Assembly (NCBI RefSeq): GCF_030867145.1
Contig: NC_134443.1
Coordinates: 2,852,001 to 2,916,000 of the forward strand
Length of the DNA: 64,000 bases
Reading direction: 5' to 3'
Origin: Opisthocomus hoazin
Taxonomy: Eukaryota > Chordata > Aves > Opisthocomiformes > Opisthocomidae
A program made the position numbers and the translations under genes. The notes below the pieces were generated by a model. It was given only the letters and a program-made list of their open reading frames with translations. It ran no database searches and was not told the DNA's origin. Of this stretch, positions 45,850-56,929 are shown piece by piece (position 1 is the stretch's first letter; every line of letters starts with the position of its first letter).

Positions 45850-47908
45850 AGGACGGCGGCCGCTGCTCCTGGGGCACAGAGACCAGGAGGTAAGGGAGAG
45901 CTCAGGGAGCACAGCACTCAGGTGAATCTCCCGAACAGCGTTTGCATTGCCTCGTTAGGCGGGGACAGATCCTTCCTCGGGACTGGTGTCACCTTGAGAT
46001 GGTGCATGGCTCCCCAGGTCTGCTTTGTCCTTCACGGTTGCCCCAGCAAGCCCACTCCATCAGCGAGGATGGGAAGGAGCCAGGAGCTGAGCTTCAGCTC
46101 CGCGGGGACCCAGAGAGTATTTAATCAGCTCTAATAACTCCAACAGAATTGCACAATCGGGCACAAGCTTAGTGCAAAGCAGGGTGGGCGGTGGGGAAAT
46201 GGGGGCTGATGGGGGGCGATGGGGCCTGCCAGCTTCAGCAGGGCTTTTGGGTGGTTGCAGGCGAACTCCCCCATGGATTTTCTTCCCTCTCCTGTAGGAT
46301 TCCTGAACTGCCCCGTCAGCGAAGGACAGAAGCACCGGCAACACGTGGGCACAGTGTGATCACCTTTTGGGCGCTCTCTGCTCCTCCGTTGCAGGCGATG
46401 CCTGTCCTTGCACTGGTGGTGGGGAAGATGTGCAGACCGGCCCCGCTCCACATATTACCTCCATGAGGCAAAAATCACCCCGGGTCTCTCTTTTCATCCC
46501 AACACTCCATGGGTCTCTCTTTGGGGTGCTTTGCAAATGCAGATTGAAGGCTGAGGGGGGTGGGTGAGTGGGGGCAGATTTGCTGTTTTCTTCTTGCAAA
46601 CACAACGGCAGAGCGATGGCTGACGTATCAACCCCTTCCTCCATGAGCTCATTTTGCTTTTAATGAGTAGAAAGTGAAGAATCACTAGTCAACATGGCTG
46701 GAAGGACCCATACAATTAGCTGACTCAGGCTGTACGGTAATAATGAATGAAGAGTGGCAATTCTTCAGGGAAAATTAAAGGTCTGTGGCTGGGAGTTCAT
46801 CTCCAGCTCATTTCGAGTGAACGGCAAAATTCCCATGGGTACAGGGGGGGACCAGAAATACACTTCATGTTCAGGACGTTTCAGTCTAAGAATTGCAGCT
46901 GGGGCAGCATGCTGGCTTTCTTTTCTATTAAAAAAAAGGAAGCCTAGCCCTCACTTTTTTGTTTTGGGAAAGCCTTTATTCATGTCTTTGTGTAATTAAC
47001 CTGGACAGAGCTATGTAAGAAATACTACTGCCAGTGAGTGGCCAGAGGACGAGGAAACAGGACTGCTTTCCTCAGCCATGGTCAGTTAAAACATTGCTCC
47101 TGAGACATAAACCATAAAAACAAGGCTGTTTTAATAGCAAGGAAGGGACAGTAGAAACCCCAAGTTTCACTGGAAAAATGTATTGCAGATAGTTATCGGT
47201 TCTGTAAAATTTATATTCCCATCTGCAAGTTTTTGGAAAGTCAGGGGAAGACAAGTAGTTTCTGACAAGGATTCGCTTTATGATCGCTTTACTACGTGGA
47301 TGGACGTTTTCTGCAGCCTCTCAAGCTAATGAGCGCAGGATCTGGTCCTTCAGCTGCTACCTGTCTGAATGGGTTAATACGTCAGATGTCTTAAATCCGA
47401 TGTTTCTGCTTTGTAAATATCCAAAAGGAATTATTTTAGGACTTATTTTTCTCCTTCTTACATAAACGGTTGTAATACCATAAAAAGCAATAAAAACTGC
47501 ACAAGAGGATGTCTGCCTGCTTTTTGTGAGTCGCTTGGTGATGACCAGTAGCCTCCCTGGGTAAGAGCTTGCTCAAAGCTGTGTAAAAAAAGCTGTCGTG
47601 GTGGGGAAACCCCAAGGGCACAGGGCAGGAATACAAAGCCCTGGGGGTCTGGGGGTGCCGGGGGCACCCAGGGACCAGTGCCACAGTCCGGGTGTAAGGC
47701 CCAGGCAGGACATGCTCTAGGATGGGGAGATGTTCTTGTGCTTTCCTCATGACCTGGGACCCGTTGGTCCTGGCTGATGGAGGAGGACGGAGCTGGTGTG
47801 CGCTCAGGGATAATCCACACCGACGGTGGCTGCTCAACAGAGCATCACGAGGGTTCAGAAAGAAACCAGCTCTCCACATATGGCATGAGCATGTTTGTTA
47901 ATCCAGCT
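45850..47908. other. Interval between EDKM and the first repeat gene
   Basis: This probably contains the 3' UTR of EDKM: a possible acceptor CTCCTGTAG near 46298 and an AATAAA at 47489-47494 on the plus strand. No coding region is supported. Confidence 0.35.
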
Positions 47909-47990
47909 GCACCCCTACAGTGTGCGTGGAAAATAAGGACGAGGAGTTTAAGGAAATGCCAACACAAGAGAGATCTCAGGAACTTCATGC

Positions 47991-47996
47991 TTTATT
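47991..47996 (-). terminator. Polyadenylation signal, repeat gene copy 1
   Basis: AATAAA on the minus strand about 225 bp past the stop. Confidence 0.8.
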
Positions 47997-48220
47997 GTCT
48001 CATGGGCACCTCACGGGGCCAAAGCACAGCCTGGTGCATCAGGCGGAGACAGCAGGGAAGCACAAGTGATGCCCCTTCCCCAGGGACCGATGGTCCTGGA
48101 GGGCAGAGGAGAGGGTTTGCAGCTGGGCAGCCCCGGGGCTTGCAAAGCTTTGGGGAGGCCGGAAGGAGATGGTCCATGCGTGGCCTTTGCTGCTGGAGCT
48201 GGGGAGTGCGGGACACTCCA

Positions 48221-48559
48221 TCACTTGAGCTTCTGCGAGGGCAGCTGGTGGACCTGCTGCTGCTGCTGCTGCTGCTGCTGGCACTGGATCTGTGGCTTCC
48301 CATGGCAGCTGGAGCCACCGGAGCTGTGACAGCCACCACCGCTGCCAGAGCTGTGACAGCCGCCACCACCGCCGGAGCTGTGACAGCCACCACCACCGCC
48401 GGAGCTGTGACAGCCGCCACCACCGCCGGAGCTATGGCAACCACCACCACCTCCAGAGCTGTGACAGCCGCCGCCGCCGGAGCTGTGACAGCCGCCGCTG
48501 CTCTGGCGGGTGTAACGCTCCTGCCGGTGGCACTGGTCCTTGTCCTGGCGGGAGCACAT
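48221..48559 (-). CDS. Gly/Ser/Cys/His repeat EDC protein (EDQM-type), copy 1
   Basis: A single coding exon on the minus strand gives 112 residues. The acceptor CTCAGCAG|GTCAAC begins the exon at 48578, and the start codon lies 19 bases in. The N-terminus MCSRQDKDQCHRQER is Gln/Lys-rich. The middle consists of about seven CHSSGGGGG-type units. The tail has nine consecutive Gln (a CTG run on the plus strand) and VHQLPSQKLK. Gln/Lys ends around a flexible Gly-Ser-Cys core are typical of transglutaminase and disulfide cross-linked cornified-envelope proteins. Its position between EDKM and EDWM fits the avian EDQM genes, but loricrin-like is the alternative name. AATAAA (minus) is at 47996-47991; the non-coding exon 1 ends at 48945. 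Confidence 0.85.
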   Translation of the reverse strand: MCSRQDKDQCHRQERYTRQSSGGCHSSGGGGCHSSGGGGGCHSSGGGGGCHSSGGGGGCHSSGGGGGCHSSGSGGGCHSSGGSSCHGKPQIQCQQQQQQQQQVHQLPSQKLK

Positions 48560-48944
48560 CGTCGTGTGTTGGGTTGACCTGCTGAGAGAGAGGAGCTGTT
48601 GGGGGCTGCTGCACGTCCCACCGCCTCCATTGCCCCAGCGCCCCGATCCTGGGACCCCTGTGCCTGTCCCGTTTGCAATCCCCTCCCCATCTCTGCTGTG
48701 CAGGGTCCGAGGAGATCCCCAGGTGTGGAGCAGTGCCCTGCATCCACTGATTTCATCAGCTGGATGTAGCCGCACGTCTTGGCCCAGCCACGAGTCGGGT
48801 CCTCGCCTGCCTCCACGGATCCTGCTGCCCTGCGAGCATCTCCCGCAACCCAGCAGTGAGGTTTGCATTAAACCTGTGCTCCGCGTCCCTTGCTTGGAAG
48901 CGCATCCCCAAAGAAGGAAAATCCATCCGTGCTGCCAGACTTAC

Positions 48945-49113
48945 CTGAGCTTGAGAGGAAATCAAGAAGAGGGAATAAAGGTCCCCAGGACAGAAGCAGT
49001 TTTATAGAGATCCTTTTCTCCGGAAATGAGACAGCTCTCTGTCATAGCAATCTATTAATTTAATACCCAATCCCCATCAGATGGCCCCCTGTTTACATCG
49101 CTTGCCTGACTCA
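48945..49113 (-). promoter_or_regulatory. Promoter and exon 1 of EDC repeat gene copy 1
   Basis: On the minus strand: AP-1 site TGAGTCA (49113-49107), an ETS-like TTTCCGGA (about 49026-49019), TATAAAA (49006-49000) and a short exon ending at 48945 in GCTCAG|GTAAGT. Confidence 0.75.
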
Positions 49114-49119
49114 TTCGTG

Positions 49120-51667
49120 ATGGGTATCATTCCTTTTTTATCTGTTTCCTGTACCACGTAAGTATCTAATTGCCAGCCTCACCTGCTCTTAATAGGAAAA
49201 CCCGTGGGTGCCTGGGTTTCCAAAGGCTCGTCTGTTCGGGGTTTGTTTTGTTAAATTAAATCCAGGCATAATTATAGACCCATCCCATGAGGCTCTGCTC
49301 TCAGAGTCTAATCCCTGCTATTGAGCCGACACAGATAAAGCCAGAAATAATCCAGGTAAAAAGGAGTGGAAAGTTGTGCTCTTTTCTCCCTTTGATGTTT
49401 GCTCCTAAAGGGCTGCCACAGCCATGGGGACAGCCAGCGGGCCAAGGACAAATTCCTCCCAGGCTTCATCTAGAGAAGAGTCTCACATCTTCAGCAGGGG
49501 TCTTCTAGCTCCTCTCCTTGACCTAAAGGGTGTGAATTCCCCCCAAAAGGCACCTGAGCAGCCAGAAGACGGTCTTGGGGACCGCTGAAAGCCTTGCAAG
49601 CCCTGCTATGTTCACATATATCTGAGCAAGGTCCTTGAGTGCTTCCTTGACAAATACTAGCTATTTCCATCCTCTTAATGACAAAGATCAGGAAATGAAG
49701 ACGGAGGAATTAAAAAGCCCATCTGGAGCTGCCTGCTTCATCGGTCTGTCTTCTGGAGCAAAGCTGGAGCTCCAGAGATGGCCCTTCTGCATGTCCCTGC
49801 CCTGATTGAAAAGCTGCCCAGCACTTCATCCCCCCACAGAGTGCATCGACCTCTAAGGGCTACAGATCACTATTTTCAAGGTAAAGGCAAGAAAAATTCT
49901 GAGACTTGGAAGATAACGTTGGGAGCCACACAAGATCCACCTTGTTGCCAAAAATGGCAAGGTCTTTTGCAGGTCTCTATGGGAGGAGAGGGTAGCACTG
50001 GGGCTTGGGCTGTTTGAGCTGAAAGCCAGTGTCCTTCCCAAGACATAAAATAGCAGCTAGTCAACTAGAACTTCTTTCTGCTCAGCACCACTAGTGGCAC
50101 TGAAAATTAGCTCCTTCCTGCTTTTCCTGGAAGCTGTTGGGTGGCTCCTGTCTGGCTTCAGGTGAACACCCGTTGGCAGGGAGTTGAGCTGGCCCCAGGG
50201 TCTCTGTCCTGCTCATGGCCCAGCTTGAGCGAAGGTGGATGTGGTGACAAGGGGATGAAACCTCCCCTGGGGCTACAGGTGTCCGCAGGGCATGAGCGGC
50301 TCACGCTGCTCCCATCATCCGAAATTTTGGATACTTGGACTGTCCACCATGGGCCTCCCACCTGGTGGCAATGCCTGTCTGTCTTATCCGAGGGGTCAGC
50401 GATGGGGAGGATTGCAAAGCTTTCCTCTGGCCTCACAGACCTGTGGCTCACCCAGCACGAAATGCAGCTGGGATTTACTGTGCTGACTGCCACTGATGTC
50501 ATAGAATTTCGTATAGAAACCGGTGGCTGCCGCTGTAATTAGCAGAGGAACTGGGCAGACACCCACTTCGAGCTGTGTGTGCTGCAGGCAAAATGCAAGT
50601 GGCTGTTGGAGCAAGTTCGTGCATGCACAGAGGGGGCTGGTTCCTGTGCAGGCTGAGTGCGATGTCCACGGGGCTCCTTGCTATTGCTATATCCATCCCT
50701 CCTACCACCCAAAATAATAACCAGTGACTAAAGTCTCAAGGACAAGGGCATTTCTGTGCAAGAGTCTTGTGCAATCTGTTTTTGCCTTAGGAGGAGATTA
50801 GTAGCAGCTGGGTCTTGCCTGGGTCAGGGGCGATGTTCTGCACAGGACAGTTTAATGCCGATGTGCTTTTCAGGTGATGGCCTCATTCATTCAATGAGAA
50901 AGGACAGAGGAGTATTTCCAGTGCAACCAACCATGTACTGAGTTTCATAACGGATATTGTTCTTCTTGCAGTCCCCAGCCTCTCAGATGTGTTTGTTCAG
51001 CTTCCAGTTAGAAGCAGAAACCACATCAAAATGGAAGCAGAGAAGCCTCTGCCCTTCTTTATTGTGGTTACAGGAAATAAATAGATCTTTAAACAATAAA
51101 GAACTTAGAGGCAAAGGCAAGAATCTCAAAACATATGGCTAGTAATCACTTCTAGGCTTTTCTTGGGGTGAGTGGGGTTAAGAGTAGGGTAAGGCTGCAC
51201 CCCCGGCTCCCCTCACTCCGCCTTTGTGCAGGGCTGTAACTGATCCGGGCCAGGCTTCTCCCAGCTCCCAGCTGCAAAACCCCTTCCCTGGTTGCCGCCC
51301 TGTCTTTCCAGCAGAACCTCTGCCAGCTCCTGGCTGTGCAGGGAGACAGATTTGGCTTCTGTCTCTGCCAGCTCTTCCCTTGACTCTTTGCATCCCATAG
51401 TGGAGCTCATGGAGGCCGATACCTGCTGAGTTCATCTGCCATTGGCACATGCATGAGACGCTTCAGAAAACACAAGAAGTCAAGACTTTGCTGAACCCAC
51501 TAGCTCTGTTTTACACAGAAACATCATTCTCCCTAAAATGCAATGTTGAATGGTCTCCTGGTGGACGTGCGCTGAAGGGCTGGGCGCTTTCTCAGGGCTG
51601 ACTTCCCCTGGTTAAGATAATGGCCTGCTAGTAACTGTGTGGAGCCTATATTCCTCTACACCCAGCA
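49120..51667. other. Interval between repeat genes 1 and 2
   Basis: About 2.5 kb without a supported gene. Near 49168 it contains CTAATTGCCAGCCTCACCTG, a motif also found upstream of copy 2. Confidence 0.4.
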
Positions 51668-51749
51668 GCACCCCTACGGTGTGCGTGGAAAATAAGGACG
51701 AGGAGTTTAAGGAAATGCCAACACAAGAGAGATCTCAGGAACTTCATGC

Positions 51750-51755
51750 TTTATT
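51750..51755 (-). terminator. Polyadenylation signal, repeat gene copy 2
   Basis: AATAAA on the minus strand, inside the duplicated segment. Confidence 0.8.
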
Positions 51756-51979
51756 GTCTCATGGGCACCTCACGGGGCCAAAGCACAGCCTGGTGCATCA
51801 GGCGGAGACAGCAGGGAAGCACAAGTGATGCCCCTTCCCCAGGGACCGATGGTCCTGGAGGGCAGAGGAGAGGGTTTGCAGCTGGGCAGCCCCGGGGCTT
51901 GCAAAGCTTTGGGGAGGCCAGAAGGAGATGGTCCATGTGTGGCTTTTGCTGCTGGAGCTGGGGAGTGCGGGACACGCCA

Positions 51980-52288
51980 TCACTTGAGCTTCTGCGAGGG
52001 CAGCTGGTGGACCTGCTGCTGCTGCTGCTGCTGCTGCTGGCACTGGATCTGTGGCTTCCCATGGCAGCTGGAGCCACCGGAGCTGTGACAGCCACCACCG
52101 CTGCCAGAGCTGTGACAGCCGCCACCACCGCCGGAGCTATGGCAACCACCACCACCTCCAGAGCCGTGACAGCCGCCGCCGCCGGAGCTGTGACAGCCGC
52201 CGCCACCGGAGCTGTGACAGCCGCCGCTGCTCTGGCGGGTGTAACGCTCCTGCCGGTGGCACTGGTCCTTGTCCTGGCGGGAGCACAT
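51980..52288 (-). CDS. Gly/Ser/Cys/His repeat EDC protein (EDQM-type), copy 2
   Basis: A single coding exon on the minus strand gives 102 residues. The N-terminus (MCSRQDKDQCHRQERYTRQS) and C-terminus (nine Gln, then VHQLPSQKLK) are identical to copy 1. It is ten residues shorter through loss of repeat units and has one CHGSGGGGG variant. The acceptor CTCAGCAG|GTCAAC is the same; the non-coding exon 1 (ending at 52796) and promoter are different sequence. AATAAA (minus) is at 51755-51750. A role as a cross-linked structural protein of cornifying epidermis is inferred, as for copy 1. Confidence 0.85.
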   Translation of the reverse strand: MCSRQDKDQCHRQERYTRQSSGGCHSSGGGGCHSSGGGGCHGSGGGGGCHSSGGGGGCHSSGSGGGCHSSGGSSCHGKPQIQCQQQQQQQQQVHQLPSQKLK

Positions 52289-52795
52289 CGTCGTGTGTTG
52301 GGTTGACCTGCTGAGAGAGAGGAGCTGCCAGGGACTTTCCTTTCCCTCTTCTTCTCTTCCAGGGAAGAGAAATCTGGAAGTACATTTATCCAGTCTGTGC
52401 AAGATCCCACAATCATCTTTAAACCTTGCACCAGCTTCTCCTACCACCCGCGGGACCGGCCCCCCAAAGCCATAGACGAAGACTCTGGGAGCATCCAGAG
52501 CAGCTGGGCAGGCTGACCACACCTGGCTTTCCAAAGCAGAGAGATCTTTCTGCCGAAGGGAGGAGAGCAACAACCCAGAGCCTCCCTCCAAGTCCAAATC
52601 TCTCTGCTCTCTTTCGGCATCCTCTGCGCTCCCTCCTTACCCCACCTCCCTTCTCGCAAGCGCCTGCAGAACAAGCCCCAACCCAGTACAAGACGCGGGG
52701 CTCAGCCCACTCAAAACCCATCCACCTCCCAGAGAGTTTCAAAGCTGTGCCGAGCTCCAAAGCCCCGCAGCATCGCTGCTCTTACCCGAGATGCT

Positions 52796-52978
52796 CTTGT
52801 AGCGAAGGGGCAAGGAGTGAGTGAGCCTTTCCGGGACGGGAGAGCTTTTATACCCTCTCTGCGCACCCCATCTGGAAACGAAGCACCTCCCTGTTGCAGA
52901 GGTCTACCTGTTCATTTAATTTGATGATGGCTTTGTTTTTTTTTGCCTCCCCACTCTTCAGGTTGCTTGCGTGACTCA
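52796..52978 (-). promoter_or_regulatory. Promoter and exon 1 of EDC repeat gene copy 2
   Basis: On the minus strand: AP-1 TGAGTCA (52978-52972), TATAAAA (52852-52846) and a short exon ending at 52796 in ATCTCGG|GTAAGA. GTAGAGCTGGCAATTAAA lies further upstream (about 53055-53038). Confidence 0.75.
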
Positions 52979-52984
52979 CTGCAT

Positions 52985-55640
52985 CCGCACCGGCTATCGC
53001 CTCTTGCTATCGGTTGTCTTTCCCGTGCTGCAGAAACATTTAATTGCCAGCTCTACCTGTGTTTAGCTCCAATGGGGGAGTAGCGTGGGTGGCCCCTGTT
53101 TCCACAGCTTCGCCAGTTTGTTTTTGGTGTTGATCACAGACGGAGAGTGCTTTGCGTTTAGGGGGGGGAATTATGTCGTATACCTAAATCACACCATCCT
53201 TTTGAAACATCCGGAGGTGCTTTAGTCCTGCAAATACCCATAAACCCCAAGATGTGCCTGTAAGTACGAATAACGCCTCTGGCATGGTAGACAACTCTTC
53301 CTTAGCTGCAGTTTGACTGGTACCACTGTCAGCTCGATTCTCTTAACACCAGCTGAAATCCAGGGGAGTGGTGAAGAGAGAGAAAAGACAGCCCTTAAGA
53401 AGCTTTTTTTGGTCAAAAGTTTCCCGCTGTCGTTGGTAGGACCAAAAGCAGTTGGGATTCTTATTTTTGGAAGGGGGAAGAGCTGCCCTAGGTAGTAATC
53501 CAGGATTAGTGAGGTACATAATTATGTGGTGAACTTTCAGCCGGTGAGTGACGCTGGAGCGGCAGTGCCGATGGTTTTTTTCCAGGTTGTGAGGCAGTTC
53601 CGGTGCTGCCATGTGGCGGAGAAGGGCTCCCATGGGTGCTGCCTTCGGTGACGCACGGTGGCCTGGGGCAGCTGCCACACTGCGGGGAGCTGGCAGACCC
53701 CGGGGACTTTCTCCAAACTTATGGGAACATCCTTTTTGGAGCAATTTTCCCTACTCCCCAATTAGCTCATAATTGGCCAACAAATCTGGGTGTTCTTGGG
53801 ATGAACGCACAGACCCACACAAGCCTTCGGGCCAGGCCAGGTACCACGTTGGAAGTGAGAGGTAATTGCAAGCAGTAATTTGAGAGACTCCCTGTACCTT
53901 TCCTGTAGCTCTGCTGCATGGGCTAGGAAGTGCTTAGGACCATGGGTCTTGTTTTGCCCTTTTCTGCCATTACTTGTGAAAGACATTTCAGTAATTAAAC
54001 AGGCAGCAAATAAAAGACTAAAATCAGTGTTGCTAGCTGAAATAGGGAACTGCTGTGATTTTGTCAGTGCAAAAGTCTTTGGAAAATACTGGCTGAAAAA
54101 TATACCACTTACCCACAGAGATGCTCAAGAATTTGACGTTTTTGGTCCACCTCTCTTGCCTTTCATTTTTCTTTCTTCACGCTGATGCAGTATTTATGCT
54201 ATTCCCAGATGAAGACCACAGTGAGAGGAAGGCTTCGCCCCCTCCTGCCTTTGCTATTCCTGTTTGAGAGACCCGGTATCCTTGGGGAAGTGGCTGGAAA
54301 ACTAAACAGCCTCTGGTGAGCTCCTGCTTTGAATGCCTGTGCCTGAACCATCACAAAGCCTCTGCAAGCCCCGAGGGGTTCCCGCAGCCCTAAAAACTTT
54401 TGACACATTTGCTGTTACTGAAGCATGGAGGATTTTTGGAAAGGCAGGTGGACAGGGCAGGGTTAATGAATCAGGTACGCAACCTAAATGTTTCTTTTGT
54501 ATTGCTTAATTGCCACTGTGAACTAGAACAGCATCAGGGCAAACTGTACCCAGGTTTGATCACTTCTGTTTAATTGTGTTTTGTTCTGGCTTCAGAAGAA
54601 ATGTGGGAAGTAAGCTCCGCGAAAAAAGACTTAAAATATTTTTTGGCTCTCAGCATTGCACTGTATTCAGTTCCTCGTGTTTTAATTATTCTGAGTTCGT
54701 TAAAGATCAGCAGCACCCAACCAGCAGTCCTGGGCACCTCTAAATTTTGTGGCTGTCTGCCTTAACATGCCTTGAAAATGGGGGCTTAAGGCAAATACCA
54801 GACACACAACCAGCATTTCCAAACGATTCTTACACCGAAAGCAGGCAGCCTGTTCAGGGAGTTCGCCGCTGCCTGCGCCCTTTTCAGCAATGCCAGATAT
54901 TTCTGATCATTGTGACACACTTGAGAATAATCTTATCAGAACAACTTCCATTTCATGAATGGCAATACCCGACCAATAAATTACACAATTAATTTTAATT
55001 ACAAGCCAAGAAGAAATCTATCAGTTCATTGTGTAATGCTAGCATCTTGGATCGCCCCTGGCTTGACCCAGGGCTCTTGAAATGCTGGGCAGAGGGTTTC
55101 TAGAAAGGCTTGTTGGGGGGTTTGTCTCAAGCATGTGGAGATACCTACCTGGAGAATGGTGCTTTGGGGTCAGATGGCAAAAAAAGGGGGTTCTGCCTTT
55201 GCCTATAAGACATTTTCTGCCCCACGGTTGTGTCCATAGCCAGCCCTGAGGACTTGTGCAGTGCAGCCCATGGGTGCTTGGTCGGGGGGTTTGGGTCTCC
55301 AGCTCTGTGGGAAGGTGGTGTGGAGGAGAGCTGCCTGCACTGCAGAGGCCTCAGGTGGCCTCCTAAAATGTCAACATTTAAAAATCTGTATTCTCACTCT
55401 TTTCCTTTGGAGTCCAGAGGGGAGATTGTGGCAGTGCCTACCCCTGTTGCCCGTGTTGGGGCAGGGTAACTTCAGGGCTGTTAAACAAGAACAAGGTGTC
55501 TTGTACTATGACGTGAAATACAAGGTGAAAGAAAAATTGTGAACACAAAACTCTCACGAACTCCAAATTGTAATGGCTCTTGTATAATGGCTCTTGTATA
55601 GACACAGACTGACACACAGAAAATAGCGCCAATGTGATGT
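52985..55640. other. Interval between repeat genes 2 and 3
   Basis: This is more AT-rich than the S100 part of the window. No gene, CR1 copy or RNA gene was recognised. Confidence 0.4.
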
Positions 55641-55646
55641 ACACAG

Positions 55647-55652
55647 TTTATT
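55647..55652 (-). terminator. Polyadenylation signal, third repeat gene
   Basis: AATAAA on the minus strand 157 bp past the stop. Confidence 0.75.
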
Positions 55653-55808
55653 TTAGCACCCACAGATAAGCTCAGCAGAGGTACAGGATTCACCAGGGGA
55701 GGGAGAGGAGACATTTTCTTTGGAGACTGCTGGGAGACATGCAATGCTTTCTGAACTCAGCATGAGATCAAGGACATGCATGTGTATGACATGCATATAA
55801 TGTCCTGA

Positions 55809-56174
55809 TCACTTCATCTTTGAGGATACTTGATAAATTTGCTGCTGGCAATCCTGTGGCTTTCCATGACAGGATCCACCACTGCTCCCATGGCATCCAG
55901 ATCCACCGCTGCTCCCATGGCATCCGGATCCACCGCTGCTCCCATGGCATCCGGACCCTCTGCTCCCATGGCAACCGTATCCACCGCTGCTCCCATGGCA
56001 TCCAGATCCACCACTGCTCCCATGGCATCCGGACCCTCTGCTCCCATGGCAACCGTATCCACCGCTGCTCCCATGGCATCCAGATCCACCGCTGCTCCTG
56101 TGGCACCCTTCACTGCTGTGGCATGAGGATCGTTCTTGCCGGTGACACTGGTCTTTGTCTTGGCGGGAGCACAT
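55809..56174 (-). CDS. Gly/Ser/Cys/His repeat EDC protein (EDQM-type), third gene
   Basis: A single coding exon on the minus strand gives 121 residues. It shares MCSRQDKDQCHRQER with the two upstream copies but has diverged repeats. About nine Cys-His units alternate CHGSSGGSG, CHGSSGGYG and CHGSRGSG, with a higher-order period of three units. The tail, HGKPQDCQQQIYQVSSKMK, has a short Gln run in place of nine Gln. The acceptor TTCCAGTAG|GTCTGC begins the exon at 56184; exon 1 ends at 56732; AATAAA (minus) is at 55652-55647. It is an older paralogue of the same family, and the same structural role in cornified tissue is inferred. Confidence 0.85.
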   Translation of the reverse strand: MCSRQDKDQCHRQERSSCHSSEGCHRSSGGSGCHGSSGGYGCHGSRGSGCHGSSGGSGCHGSSGGYGCHGSRGSGCHGSSGGSGCHGSSGGSGCHGSSGGSCHGKPQDCQQQIYQVSSKMK

Positions 56175-56731
56175 CTTTGCAGACCTACTGGAAAGACTGT
56201 CATCTTTGAGTGGGTGCAAAGGCAAGAGACACTGTGATGTCTGTCAGCTAGCAGTAATAGATGTCTAGTTAGATGGGATTATATATAAAGAATAAATTCT
56301 CGTTAGAAGTCAGGTTCTTGAAGAAGAGAGAAAAATCAGCAATGCACATCTGCCTGTAGCGGTCCTTGACCTGTACAGAGGACTCTGCTCTCTTCCTTTG
56401 AGCAAGTCTTTAATTTCTCTTTTGTGTTTAGCAAATATGTAAGATAGAAGTTAAAGCACTTAGAGATTAGTGAGAAGTGGTGACCAGACAGAGTCCAAAG
56501 CTAAACCTGAAGAGTCCTGTCCTCAGACATTTGAACCAGTAAGTTTTAAGTTGCTTTCTACTATTTATGTATAGATGTGGATGAAGAAGACAACCTAGGC
56601 AGAAGGACTGAACAGCTGTGGCCAGAGACAGTCACAGAGATGAGGTGTAGAAGAGAAGTGGTCAAGACCTCACGATCAGGACAAAGCTGGTCTTAATTAA
56701 AAGTGAAAAAGTTTGATCAAGCTGGACTCAC

Positions 56732-56921
56732 CTCGTTCAGCAGGAATTCGAGAGGAGACGTGAAGCTGAAACGATGAGGAGAACTGAGGTGCGAGATCTT
56801 TTATAGGGCGCCGAGTGTTTTTCCTCCGGAAACAAGATGAGCTCCCACTGGAGGGACTTGATTGTTCACCACCCTGAGCACTTTGTTAATTGGAGAGTTT
56901 TTACACTGTTGTTTTGACTCA
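56732..56921 (-). promoter_or_regulatory. Promoter and exon 1 of third repeat gene
   Basis: On the minus strand: AP-1 TGAGTCA (56921-56915), ETS-like TTTCCGGAGG (about 56830), TATAAAA (56805-56799) and an exon ending at 56732 in GAACGAG|GTGAGT. Confidence 0.75.
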
Positions 56922-56929
56922 TGGTGTTA

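Larger units (their letters stand above)
47909..48598 (-). repeat. Duplicated segment, copy 1
   Basis: About 690 bp, nearly identical to 51668-52327. It covers the 3' flank, the whole coding exon and the last bases of the upstream intron of the repeat gene. The main difference is 30 bp of coding repeat; a few single-base differences are seen elsewhere. Similarity stops abruptly at both ends. Confidence 0.9.
51668..52327 (-). repeat. Duplicated segment, copy 2
   Basis: About 660 bp; partner of 47909-48598. The sequence immediately outside, including the first exons and promoters, is not shared at this level. Confidence 0.9.

Noticed and set aside
47777-48577. Ala/Thr-repeat frame on the plus strand opposite the EDC repeat gene (also at 51746-52306)
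   Set aside because: It is the complement of the CHSSGGGGG repeat; promoter, splice sites and AATAAA all support the minus strand.
55768-56106. MPWEQRW-type repeat frame and HGIQIHRCS-type frame over the third repeat gene
   Set aside because: These are alternative frames of the same tandem repeat; only the MCSRQDKDQC frame matches its paralogues.
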